Assembly: GCA_038146925.1 (NCBI GenBank)
Contig: JAYQSP010000002.1
Span: forward strand, 93,083 to 157,082
Direction of reading: 5' to 3'
DNA from: UBA830 sp038146925
Lineage (GTDB): Bacteria > Pseudomonadota > Alphaproteobacteria > MPNO01 > UBA830
Length of the DNA: 64,000 nt
Part shown: piece by piece, positions 1 through 7,814 of the stretch
Numbering within the stretch: the stretch's first letter is position 1
Layout: every line of letters begins with the position of its first letter
The notes under the pieces: model-generated
What the model was told of the DNA's origin: nothing
Seen by the model: the letters and a program-made list of their open reading frames with translations, nothing else
Databases searched by the model: none
Made by a program: the position numbers and the translations under genes

Positions 1-905
1 TGGCCGATGTTGCAGACGATCGCGCGGTCTTTCATTTCACGCATATGGTCGAGCGTGATGACGTCGATATTGCCGGTCGTGGTGACGAAGATGTCGCCGA
101 GCGGGGCGGCTTCTTCCATGGTGACGACCTCGTAGCCTTCCATCGAGGCCTGCAGCGCGCAGATCGGATCGATTTCGGTGACCAGCACGCGGGCCCCCTG
201 GTTGCGCAGGCTCGCGGCGGAGCCCTTGCCGACATCGCCGTAGCCGGCCACGACGCCGACCTTGCCCGCCACCATCACGTCGGTCGCGCGCTTGATGCCG
301 TCGACCAGGCTTTCGCGACAACCGTAGAGATTGTCGAATTTCGATTTCGTCACCGAATCGTTGACGTTGATCGCCGGAACCAGCAATTCGCCCTTTTTCA
401 TCATCTCGTAGAGACGATGCACGCCGGTGGTGGTTTCCTCCGACAGACCTTTCACGTCTTTCAGCATTTCCGGGTATTTCTGATGCATGACCAGCGTCAG
501 GTCGCCGCCGTCATCGAGTATCATGTTCGGCGTCCAGCCGTCGGGACCGGTAATGGTCTGTTCGATGCACCACCAGAATTCCTCGTCGGTTTCGCCCTTC
601 CAGGCGAAGACCGGCACGCCCGCCGCCGCAACCGCGGCCGCGGCCTGGTCCTGGGTCGAGAAGATGTTGCACGAGCTCCAGCGGACAGATGCACCGAGCG
701 CCGTCAGCGTTTCGATCAGCACCGCCGTCTGGATCGTCATGTGCAGACAACCGACGATACGCGCGCCCTTCAGGGGCTGCGCCGCGCCGAATTCCTCGCG
801 CAGGGCCATCAGGCCCGGCATCTCGGTCTCGGCAATGGCGATTTCCTTGCGGCCCCATTCGGCCAGGGACATATCGGCGACTTTGTAATCGTTTTCGGCG
901 CTCAT
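1..905 (-). CDS. ahcY: Adenosylhomocysteinase, 3' end cut by window edge
   Basis: Hydrolyses S-adenosylhomocysteine to adenosine and homocysteine, removing the product that inhibits methyltransferases. I translated the minus strand from the ATG at 905; the frame stays open to base 1, so about 300 N-terminal residues are visible and the C-terminus is missing. Family landmarks are NIFSTQDQAAAA (about residue 80), NVNDSVTKSKFDN (about 180) and the NAD-binding GYGDVGKG (221-228). Its leader is about 100 nt and looks structured. Open frames on the other strand here are shadows. Confidence 0.96.
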   Translation of the reverse strand, partial: MSAENDYKVADMSLAEWGRKEIAIAETEMPGLMALREEFGAAQPLKGARIVGCLHMTIQTAVLIETLTALGASVRWSSCNIFSTQDQAAAAVAAAGVPVFAWKGETDEEFWWCIEQTITGPDGWTPNMILDDGGDLTLVMHQKYPEMLKDVKGLSEETTTGVHRLYEMMKKGELLVPAINVNDSVTKSKFDNLYGCRESLVDGIKRATDVMVAGKVGVVAGYGDVGKGSAASLRNQGARVLVTEIDPICALQASMEGYEVVTMEEAAPLGDIFVTTTGNIDVITLDHMREMKDRAIVCNIG

Positions 906-928
906 CGGCGGGCTCCAGTCTGTATCGT

Positions 929-990
929 TTGGAATAAGATGTCCGAATATCGGGTTCGTCCCAACATTCGTCCCACTATTGCTGTTCCAA
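929..990 (-). promoter_or_regulatory. Structured 5' leader of ahcY
   Basis: Between the candidate promoter and the start codon lies an outer inverted repeat TTGGAA (minus 990-985) / TTCCAA (minus 934-929). It encloses two direct copies of TGGGACGAA and a small hairpin CCGA-TAT-TCGG (minus 953-943). I do not see the conserved core of the known SAH riboswitch. It may be a cis-regulatory leader or coincidence. Confidence 0.35.
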
Positions 991-1011
991 GAATATGTAG
1001 GATATGGGGTG

Positions 1012-1041
1012 GGTATAGCAGGGGAAACATCAAAAAATCAA
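1012..1041 (-). promoter_or_regulatory. Candidate sigma-70 promoter of ahcY
   Basis: On the minus strand TTGATT (1041-1036) is followed after 18 bases by TATACC (1017-1012), about 107 bases before the ahcY start. Transcription would begin near 1005. This is motif matching only; no start site is known. Confidence 0.45.
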
Positions 1042-1115
1042 TAATGGTTAATTAGACAACCGGTTTTGCATCGTGCAACACTGACGCTTCATACCTAACG
1101 GAAAAAGGGTCAGGA

Positions 1116-1772
1116 ATGGCAACCGACGCAAAAGACGCCTACCGCCTGAAACCGGTCGCACCGCATCGCGTGGACCCGCCCGGCACGGTCACGACCATGC
1201 CGACGCCGCGGGAAATGCACCACGCACATATTTTTACGGACGACAACTACGACGCGATGGTCGCGTTCTACCGAATGCTATTCAACGGCAGCGTCACCAA
1301 CGAGCACGTCCAGGGTAACGGCCCCAGGCTGGCCTTCATCACCTATGACGACCACGACCACCGCGTGGTGATCATCAAGAAGCCGGGCTGGGGCAAAAAG
1401 CCCGAGCGCGCAGTGGGGCTGTCGCATATCGCGTTCGCCTATGCCAGCCTCGGCGAGCTGATCTTCATTTACAAGACCCTGAAGACCGCTGGACATCCCG
1501 CACCGCACTGGACCGTCAACCACGGCAATTCGACGTCGTTCTATTATCGGGATCCGGACGGAAACGAAGTCGAAACCATGCTCGACAATTTCTCCGCGCT
1601 CGAAACGCAGGATTACAAGCGCTTCTACCAGTTCACCGACGAATTCGGCGAGATGTCCGAGGGCAATTTCGACCCTGACAGGATGGTGGAACTGTACGAA
1701 TCGGGCGTGCCGGATTCCGTGCTGCTGGACCGCGAGCAGGTCCGCCGACTGGCGCGCGACGGCAAGCTGTAA
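1116..1772 (+). CDS. VOC-superfamily (glyoxalase/extradiol dioxygenase-like) protein
   Basis: A 218-residue protein with a vicinal-oxygen-chelate fold from about residue 32 (EMHHAHIFTDDNYDAMVAFY) to about 150. Candidate metal ligands are the His of MHHAHIF, the His in LSHIAFAY (about residue 108) and the Glu in DPDGNEVETM (about 152), the layout of catechol 2,3-dioxygenase-like enzymes. The substrate cannot be read from sequence. The ATG at 1116 follows GGGTCAGGA. It stands alone between divergent ahcY and the convergent HPr gene 3 bases away, with no pathway context. Confidence 0.8.
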   Translation: MATDAKDAYRLKPVAPHRVDPPGTVTTMPTPREMHHAHIFTDDNYDAMVAFYRMLFNGSVTNEHVQGNGPRLAFITYDDHDHRVVIIKKPGWGKKPERAVGLSHIAFAYASLGELIFIYKTLKTAGHPAPHWTVNHGNSTSFYYRDPDGNEVETMLDNFSALETQDYKRFYQFTDEFGEMSEGNFDPDRMVELYESGVPDSVLLDREQVRRLARDGKL

Positions 1773-1775
1773 ACG

Positions 1776-2048
1776 TTACGCCACGTCCTCGCCGAATCCG
1801 CCCGTCACCAGGTCGCATAACGCGGCGAGCGCCGCCTCGGCATCCGCCCCCTCGGCGCGTATGCTGATCTCCGACCCCTTTGCCGCCGCCAGCAGCAGCA
1901 AACCCATGATCGATCGTCCCCCGACCTCTTCGCGCCCATTGGACACGGCGATCCCGGCATCGAATTCCTCCGCGAGCGCCGAGAATTTGGCGGCGGCACG
2001 GGCATGCAGCCCGCGCGCATTGACGATGGTGACGGTACGTTCGACCAA
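1776..2048 (-). CDS. HPr-type phosphocarrier, regulatory PTS
   Basis: Carries phosphate between enzyme I and EIIA; not tied to a sugar permease here. The match begins at VERTVTIVNARGLHARAA. GLHAR contains the phosphorylated His, and GGRSIMGLLLLAA contains the Ser that HprK modifies. I place the start at TTG 2048, 7 bases after the EIIA stop, because HPr homology begins there and GAGG lies just upstream. The ATG at 2117 would add 23 unmatched residues that lie inside EIIA in another frame. Last gene of the cluster; translational coupling to EIIA is likely. No enzyme I is in the window. Confidence 0.88.
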   Translation of the reverse strand: MVERTVTIVNARGLHARAAAKFSALAEEFDAGIAVSNGREEVGGRSIMGLLLLAAAKGSEISIRAEGADAEAALAALCDLVTGGFGEDVA

Positions 2049-2055
2049 GACCGCC

Positions 2056-2469
2056 TCAGCCGGCCGGATCGTCCAGCAGCTCGGAAGCCAGCTTGATGTA
2101 TTTTCGGCCGGCGGCATAAGCCTCGTTTACCGCTGTCTGGAGATCCTCGGTTTTGCGTACCCCCGCCAGCTTCACAAGCAGGGGCAGGTTGACGCCGGCA
2201 ATCACCTCGATATTGGCTTCCTTCAGGATCGAGATCGCGAGGTTCGACGGCGTGCCGCCGAACATGTCTGTCAGCACGATCGCGCCGCCCCCGGTATCGG
2301 CCCGTGTCACGGCGTCCAGAATGTCCTGTCGCCGGTGATCCATTAGGTCGTCCGGCCCGATGCAGACGGTTTCGATGAGCTTCTGCGGTCCAACGACGTG
2401 TTCCAGTGCGGCGACGAATTCGTCGGCCAGCCGGCCATGGGTCACGATTACCAGTCCGATCATGCTCAT
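2056..2469 (-). CDS. PTS EIIA, mannose/fructose (Man) family
   Basis: A 137-residue cytoplasmic EIIA of the mannose family. The phosphorylatable His is residue 11 in GLVIVTHGRLADEF, and DMFGGTPSNLA (about residue 68) is the second family signature. No EIIB, EIIC or EIID lies nearby, so this single domain is regulatory rather than a transport subunit, as is usual for alphaproteobacterial hprK clusters. It would take phosphate from the HPr encoded directly downstream. Confidence 0.92.
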   Translation of the reverse strand: MSMIGLVIVTHGRLADEFVAALEHVVGPQKLIETVCIGPDDLMDHRRQDILDAVTRADTGGGAIVLTDMFGGTPSNLAISILKEANIEVIAGVNLPLLVKLAGVRKTEDLQTAVNEAYAAGRKYIKLASELLDDPAG

Positions 2470-2512
2470 ATCATCCCATACGGTCGCAGCAGCAACCTGC
2501 GTCCCTTATCTC

Positions 2513-3421
2513 TTATCTTTGGCGTTCGAGGTCGCGATGGCTGACGCTGACCCTCTCCCCCCTGGCGTTCAGCCAGTCTTTCAGTTTTTCGGCAATATAG
2601 ACAGACCGGTGTTTGCCGCCGGTGCACCCGACCGCGATGGTCAGGTAGCTTTTGCCTTCGGCGCTGAAGCGGGGCAAGAGCGGTTCGAGAAGGCGCGTCA
2701 GGTTGTCGAAATAGGCCGCGAAATCGGGATCGCGTTCGATGAATTCGCCGATCGACGCATCCTTGCCCGTCAGCGCGCGCAAATCGTCCTCGTAATGCGG
2801 ATTTTTCAGAAACCGCACATCGAAGACAAGATCGGCTTCGTGCGGCAGGCCACGGCGATAGGCGAACGACGTGATGAAAATCGCCAGGCCTGGCGCCGCG
2901 TCCAGCGCGTAGTTGGAATCGAGCAGGCGTTTCAGATCGCCGATCGCCATGTCCGTTGTGTCGATCACTTCGTCGGCGCGATCGCGCAGCGGACGGAGCA
3001 AACGTCGTTCGCCTTTGATGCCGTCAGTGACCCGCCGGTCGGGCGTCACCGGATGCCGGCGGCGGGTTTCCGAAAAACGGCGCTGCAGCACCTCGGAATC
3101 GCAGTCGAGAAAAAGCAGGCGGACCCGCAGATCGTCTCTCGCGATCAGACCGTCCAGTTCTTCGATAAACGGGGCGGCGCCGAAATCGCGGGTACGGGCG
3201 TCGACCCCGATGGCAAGCGCGCGCCCGCCGCCGTTTCCCGGCGACAGCAGACTGGACAGCAGCGACAGCGGCAGGTTGTCGACCGCTTCGTAGCCCAGAT
3301 CCTCCAGCGCCTTCAACGCAGTCGAGCGCCCGGCGCCGGACATGCCGGTCACGATAACGACCGGCGAAGCATCGCCGGATGGGTCCTGATCGTTCGCGGG
3401 AGCGCCGGTGGGTGCCGTCAT
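2513..3421 (-). CDS. rapZ: RapZ-family nucleotide-binding RNase adapter
   Basis: A 302-residue P-loop protein. The Walker A variant GMSGAGRST is at about 26-34, and the strongly conserved AVGCTGGKHRSVYIAE is near residue 270. In enterobacteria RapZ binds sRNA and directs RNase E; the role in alphaproteobacteria is less well defined. It sits 9 bases after hprK and 43 before EIIA, the same strand order seen across alphaproteobacteria, linking it to the phosphorelay genetically. The 20-residue N-terminal tail before the P-loop is poorly conserved, so the true start may be slightly downstream. Confidence 0.92.
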   Translation of the reverse strand: MTAPTGAPANDQDPSGDASPVVIVTGMSGAGRSTALKALEDLGYEAVDNLPLSLLSSLLSPGNGGGRALAIGVDARTRDFGAAPFIEELDGLIARDDLRVRLLFLDCDSEVLQRRFSETRRRHPVTPDRRVTDGIKGERRLLRPLRDRADEVIDTTDMAIGDLKRLLDSNYALDAAPGLAIFITSFAYRRGLPHEADLVFDVRFLKNPHYEDDLRALTGKDASIGEFIERDPDFAAYFDNLTRLLEPLLPRFSAEGKSYLTIAVGCTGGKHRSVYIAEKLKDWLNARGERVSVSHRDLERQR

Positions 3422-3430
3422 GCCTTGGGT

Positions 3431-3913
3431 CTATCCCTCAAATTCGTCCGTCTCGGAGGCGATCGTCGTCGCGTCGGTCGCCGGATCGGCCCTGCCGGCC
3501 GCCGCATACGCCGCCAACCGGACCTTGACGGAAGCCGATGCCTCGAAGGGCGCAACATCCATGCGGCGAATCCGGACCCCTAAATACGCGCACCACCCGG
3601 GCACTGGCAACCGCTCGATCGCGTCCGGATTTCCAAGATCACAGATAAGACGGATCGGCACGTCGTCAACGGGAGGAAACGAGAGAATACCGAGACCCCG
3701 CACCTCGAGGCGTCCCGACAGCGGTTCCGGGGACCGGGCAACCACGTCACCTGCTTTTTCGCAAAGCGCGACACGGTCGTCGGCGACCAGCGCCGCGCCC
3801 GAATCGATCAGCCGGAGGGCAAGATCTGACTTGCCGGCGCCCGGCGGACCGCGCAGCAGGACACCGACATCGCCGAAGGCGATGCAGGTGGCGTGTATCG
3901 TCTCGCCGGTCAC
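3431..3913 (-). CDS. hprK: HPr kinase/phosphorylase, short form
   Basis: A 160-residue protein equivalent to the catalytic half of the roughly 310-residue Firmicute enzyme; the N-terminal domain is absent, as is usual in alphaproteobacteria. Walker A is GPPGAGKS at 22-29, followed by DSGAALVADDRVAL (about 37-50), the family signature with acidic catalytic residues. It should phosphorylate the Ser of the HPr encoded 1.4 kb downstream. The start overlaps the chvG stop by 4 bases, indicating translational coupling between the sensor kinase and this enzyme. Confidence 0.93.
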   Translation of the reverse strand: MTGETIHATCIAFGDVGVLLRGPPGAGKSDLALRLIDSGAALVADDRVALCEKAGDVVARSPEPLSGRLEVRGLGILSFPPVDDVPIRLICDLGNPDAIERLPVPGWCAYLGVRIRRMDVAPFEASASVKVRLAAYAAAGRADPATDATTIASETDEFEG

Positions 3914-5517
3914 GCCGACGCCGCGCCGAGCCGCACGACGAACCGCGCGCCCAGGCGTTTGCCGCCCGAATCATGGACGTTCTCGGCATGGATCGTACCG
4001 CCATGGGCTTCGACGATCTGGCGCGAAATGCTGAGCCCCAGGCCCGAATGCCGGCCAAAGCTCTCGCCCTCGGGACGTTCGGAATAGAACCGTTCGAAGA
4101 TCGAATCGAGACTGTCGACCGGAATGCCGGGACCGCGATCCTCGATGGTGACGACGACATCCCTGCCATCGCGTCTGACGGAAAGGACGATTTCCTCGCC
4201 GGGCGGGGTGAACGAGCGGGCATTGCTGATCAGGTTCTGGAACACCTGCACCAGACGGCCCTCGATCCCGCGAACCACGCAACCGGTCTGGTCTCCGGTG
4301 AAAACGATTGCGGGTCCGCGGGCGTCACCCGCGTGGCCTTCGGCGGCGGTGCGGTGAACCTGGACCAGCGCCGGCAGAACCCTGCCCAGATCGACGGTTT
4401 CCATCTGCCCGCGCGCTAGTTCGGCGTCGAGGCGCGACGCATCCGAAATATCGCTGATCAGCCGGTCCAGCCGCTGCACGTCGTCCTGGATGATTTCCAT
4501 CAGCGCCGTCTGCTTTTCCGGATCGCGCACCCGGGAAACGGTCTCGACCGCGCTGCGCAGGGACGTCAGCGGGTTTTTGATTTCATGGGCAACGTCGGCG
4601 GCGAAGCTTTCATTGGCCTCGATCCGTTGCCACAGCGCGTTCGTCATGTCGCGTAGGGCTTCCGACAGATCGCCGATCTCGTCCCGGCGGCGGGTGAAAT
4701 CGGGAATCGCGTCCGCCTCGCCGTGTCCGCGCCGCACCGAATCCGCTGCGGCCGCCAGGCGGCGAACCGGCCGTGCGATGGCGCCGGCAAGATACAGAGA
4801 CAGCAGAACCGTGACGCCCAGCACGATGCCGAACACCTTCAGGATATCGAAGCGGACGTCGCGGACGGCGGCGTCGATTTCGTCCGAATCCGCGGTCAGC
4901 AGCACGGCGCCCAGCACCTGCTTGAAGCGCTGTACCGGAACGGCAGCCCCGAGCTTGATCCCTCCGTCGGGCAACGACCACCGTCCGGTGCCGGCATGCC
5001 CGGCAAGCGCGGCGGAGAGAACCGGAAGCCGTGCGACATCCAGCGGCGCAGATTCGGGAAAGGGAGGCTCGCGGTGCCTCTCGGGCAGCAGCGCCAGGAA
5101 ATTGTCGTAGATTCGGTTCAGGAACGAGCCGGTGTCGGGTTCTTCTCCCGGCAGGGGCAGCGGTTCGACCTGCACCGCTCCCCCCTGCCCGGCGAGAAAC
5201 CGGCTGTCGGCGATCTCCGTGCCGTCGGCGCCGAACACCAGCGCCCGGGTCCGTGTCGGCGCAGTCAGACGCCGCAGCATGGGACGCGCGACCCCTGGCA
5301 GGATGAACTGCGACCCGTTCAGCCGGGTTCCGATCGCGCCTTCGCCCAGCGCGCCGGCGAAAATCTCGGCCTGGGTTTCGAGAGCGGCAAGATCCGCTTC
5401 GATCAGCCCGTCGCGGTACTCGTCGAGATACAGCACCCCGATCACCAGAATGGCGAGCGGCAGGATATTTACGGTGAGGATGCGCCGGGTCAGCGGCGAG
5501 AACAGCCGGAACGTCAT
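3910..5517 (-). CDS. chvG: Sensor histidine kinase ChvG (ExoS/BvrS type)
   Basis: Inner-membrane kinase that senses acid or envelope stress in relatives and phosphorylates ChvI. In 535 residues I see a first membrane segment (about 13-31), a periplasmic domain, a second membrane segment (about 228-247), HAMP (about 248-300), the H-box ADVAHEIKNPLTSLRSAV with His311, and ATP-binding boxes including FQNLISNA, EDRGPGIP and GLGLSISRQI. The start is 52 bases after the chvI stop, and the end overlaps hprK. Confidence 0.94.
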   Translation of the reverse strand: MTFRLFSPLTRRILTVNILPLAILVIGVLYLDEYRDGLIEADLAALETQAEIFAGALGEGAIGTRLNGSQFILPGVARPMLRRLTAPTRTRALVFGADGTEIADSRFLAGQGGAVQVEPLPLPGEEPDTGSFLNRIYDNFLALLPERHREPPFPESAPLDVARLPVLSAALAGHAGTGRWSLPDGGIKLGAAVPVQRFKQVLGAVLLTADSDEIDAAVRDVRFDILKVFGIVLGVTVLLSLYLAGAIARPVRRLAAAADSVRRGHGEADAIPDFTRRRDEIGDLSEALRDMTNALWQRIEANESFAADVAHEIKNPLTSLRSAVETVSRVRDPEKQTALMEIIQDDVQRLDRLISDISDASRLDAELARGQMETVDLGRVLPALVQVHRTAAEGHAGDARGPAIVFTGDQTGCVVRGIEGRLVQVFQNLISNARSFTPPGEEIVLSVRRDGRDVVVTIEDRGPGIPVDSLDSIFERFYSERPEGESFGRHSGLGLSISRQIVEAHGGTIHAENVHDSGGKRLGARFVVRLGAASA

Positions 5518-5569
5518 GATTTATTGCAACCGCTGCTCCGGCCCGCATCCATGCGGACAGAACTTCCTT

Positions 5570-6316
5570 CTAGCTTTCCCGGTAGCGGTAGCCGATTCCG
5601 TACATGGTTTCGATCTCGGCGAAGTCGTCGTCGACGGCGCGGAATTTCTTGCGCAGGCGCTTGATGTGGCTGTCGATGGTGCGATCGTCGACATAGATGG
5701 ATTCGCCATAGGCTGCGTCCATGAGCTGATCGCGCGATTTAACATGCCCCGGATGCTGCGCGAGCGCTTTCAGGATCAGGAATTCCGTTACCGTAAGGTC
5801 AACCGGCCTTTTTTGCCACGTGCAACCGAACCGGTCGAGATCGAGCCGCAGATCGCCGCGCAGGATGGGCGGTTCCGACTCTGCCGGGTCTTCCTCCTCG
5901 GCGCGGTTGCGGTGACGTCGCAGCAGCGTGTGGATGCGTTCGATCAGCAGGCGCTGCGAAAACGGCTTCTTGATGTAGTCGTCGGCGCCCATCCTGAGGC
6001 CGAGAATCTCGTCGACCTCGTCATCCTTCGACGTCAGAAAGATCACCGGCATCTTCGACTGGCGGCGCAGACGGCCAAGCAGCTCCATGCCGTCCATGCG
6101 CGGCATCTTTATATCCAGAATGGCGAGATCCGCCGGACGGGCGGATAGCCCGCGCAGCGCCGAATCGCCATCGACATAGGTGCGGACCTCGAACCCTTCG
6201 GCTTCGAGTGTCATCGATACCGAAGCCAGAATGTTCCGGTCGTCATCGACCAGCGCAATGGTCGCGGGGCCGTCGGCGGCGGCGGATCGGGTGAGCGTGT
6301 CGGTCATGGTCGTCAT
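5570..6316 (-). CDS. chvI: Response regulator ChvI (OmpR family)
   Basis: A 248-residue two-domain regulator. The receiver has acidic residues VDDDRN (about 23-28), phospho-acceptor Asp68 in ILDIKMPRMDG and Lys in FLTSKDDEVDEILG. The C-terminal winged helix (about 150-248) ends in DDRTIDSHIKRLRKKF and YGIGYRYRE. It is the partner of ChvG, encoded next. In relatives it controls exopolysaccharide, envelope and acid-response genes. The ATG at 6316 gives a 17-residue tail before the domain; the internal ATG at codon 4 is equally possible. Confidence 0.95.
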   Translation of the reverse strand: MTTMTDTLTRSAAADGPATIALVDDDRNILASVSMTLEAEGFEVRTYVDGDSALRGLSARPADLAILDIKMPRMDGMELLGRLRRQSKMPVIFLTSKDDEVDEILGLRMGADDYIKKPFSQRLLIERIHTLLRRHRNRAEEEDPAESEPPILRGDLRLDLDRFGCTWQKRPVDLTVTEFLILKALAQHPGHVKSRDQLMDAAYGESIYVDDRTIDSHIKRLRKKFRAVDDDFAEIETMYGIGYRYRES

Positions 6317-6337
6317 GTTATCACTCCGGACTGAAAA

Positions 6338-6760
6338 TTAGGGGGAAGTAACTGGAAGGCCGCGCTTGAGCCAGCCGGGTCCCGCCTCAGGACTGCCGAG
6401 CATACCCTCGGAAATATCCCTCAGATTGGTGAACCCGTTGGCGGCGAGGATCCTGAGGGCCCGCGCCGAGCGTACGCCGGCGGCGCAGATCAGGGCGATC
6501 GGCTTCGATTTGTCGCCGCCGACCGCCTTCGTCATTTCGCGAACGAAGGCCTTGACCCCGTTGGGATTGTGAATGGTGACGGTGGCGGCGCCCTTGGCGA
6601 TGCCCGTCTGGCGCCATTCGCCGGGCGAACGCACATCGACGATGGTCGTTTTTCCCTGGGCAGCGGATTTGACCGCCGCGGTCGCCGTGACGATAGTGTC
6701 CGCCATCGCCGAAGACCCAGCGAAAACGATAAGTATCAACGTAGCCAGCCGGACAGACAT
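6338..6760 (-). CDS. Exported rhodanese-domain protein
   Basis: A 140-residue protein with a Sec signal peptide (MSVRLATLILIVFAGSSAMA, cleavage near residue 20) and a single rhodanese domain starting at TIVDVRSPGEW. The active-site Cys is in LICAAGVRSARAL (about 93), so a catalytic site is present. Periplasmic single-domain rhodaneses may handle sulfane sulfur or oxidised thiols; the substrate is unknown. It lies 21 bases upstream of chvI on the same strand, so it may be the first gene of that operon. Confidence 0.85.
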   Translation of the reverse strand: MSVRLATLILIVFAGSSAMADTIVTATAAVKSAAQGKTTIVDVRSPGEWRQTGIAKGAATVTIHNPNGVKAFVREMTKAVGGDKSKPIALICAAGVRSARALRILAANGFTNLRDISEGMLGSPEAGPGWLKRGLPVTSP

Positions 6761-6872
6761 TTTGCACCCCGAATTGCGGAAATTAAATATTTACACACGA
6801 ATTAGGGCGGAAATGGGGCATGATTCCAACGACTTCAAGCGAAGTTGATCGCCGCGCAACGGACCCGATAAC

Positions 6873-7616
6873 ATGACCGAAACCGAAAACACCGCCAAAC
6901 CCGCCCCGGAACTGCTGTCCCGCCGCCTGATCCGCGCCTGCGACCGCGCGGTTCTGTCGACCGCTCTGCCGGACGGGGCATGGCCGTACGGCTCGCTTGT
7001 GATGACCGCCTGCGATCACGCCGCCAAACCGCTGCTCCTGATATCTGACCTGGCCGAACACACCGCCAATCTGGCGCGCGACAACCGGGCCTCGCTTCTT
7101 TTCGACGGTACCGCGGGACTCGACAGCCCGCTGACGGGCGCGCGGGTGACGGTGCTGGGCACCGTATCCAGAACCGAAGATCCCGGCCTGATCGCCCGAT
7201 ACACCGCGCGTCATCCGGAAAGCGAAATGTTCGCCGGCTTCGCCGATTTCAACTTTTACGAAATGACGGTGGAACGCGCGCATATCGTCGCCGGGTTCGG
7301 CGTCATTCACTGGATCGACGCCGCCGACCTGCTGTTCGACACGGACGGTTTCGAAGAGCTCGGAGCCGCCGAAAACGACATCGTGACCCATATGAACGAA
7401 GACCATGCAGATGCCGTCGCGCTCTATGCGACGGTGCTGCTGGGGCTGGCGGACGGCGACTGGAAGATGACCGGAATCGACCCGGAAGGGTGCGATCTCC
7501 GACACGGCGGCCATGTCGCGCGCGTGGATTTCGACAAGCCCGCCAAAGACGCAGAATCGGCCCGCGCTTCGCTCGTGCGATTGGTGAAGACGGCGCGCGC
7601 CGCCGCCGAAGCATAG
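6873..7616 (+). CDS. HugZ-like pyridoxamine-phosphate-oxidase-fold protein with DUF2470 domain
   Basis: A 247-residue protein: an FMN-binding split barrel (about 15-160), then a DUF2470 domain (about 165-245) beginning NDIVTHMNEDHADAVALYA, whose His residues bind heme in HugZ proteins. Relatives bind or degrade heme, while others are uncharacterised flavin proteins, so a heme role is an inference. It diverges from the rhodanese gene across 112 bases and lies 198 bases before pckA. The ATG at 6873 has only a weak ribosome-binding site. Confidence 0.82.
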   Translation: MTETENTAKPAPELLSRRLIRACDRAVLSTALPDGAWPYGSLVMTACDHAAKPLLLISDLAEHTANLARDNRASLLFDGTAGLDSPLTGARVTVLGTVSRTEDPGLIARYTARHPESEMFAGFADFNFYEMTVERAHIVAGFGVIHWIDAADLLFDTDGFEELGAAENDIVTHMNEDHADAVALYATVLLGLADGDWKMTGIDPEGCDLRHGGHVARVDFDKPAKDAESARASLVRLVKTARAAAEA

Positions 7617-7803
7617 GGAAACACCCCGGCCCGCCCCCGCCGAAACACGAAACAGTCAAAAAACCGCAGAAAACCGACTCATTCACGTTTGACTCCCGTC
7701 CCGCCGAAGGTATGTTGCGGGTGTTTCGCAATCACGAACAACACGGCAAAATCGCTGAACGCGGGATCGAGAGGATCGCCGCGGAGAATTGCCTGTTACG
7801 CTC

Positions 7804-7809
7804 AGGAGG
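7804..7809 (+). promoter_or_regulatory. Ribosome-binding site that fixes the pckA start
   Basis: A perfect AGGAGG lies 5 bases before the GTG at 7815. It decides in favour of this GTG over the in-frame ATG at 7689, which would add 42 residues unlike the family. Confidence 0.85.
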
Positions 7810-7814
7810 TAAAC

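Noticed and set aside
929..990. Known SAH or SAM riboswitch upstream of ahcY
   Set aside because: Paired segments are present but the conserved ligand-binding cores are not visible; kept only as an unclassified leader.
45..1055. Long plus-strand open frame at the left end
   Set aside because: It lies antisense to ahcY, whose minus-strand translation matches the family throughout; high GC creates such shadows.
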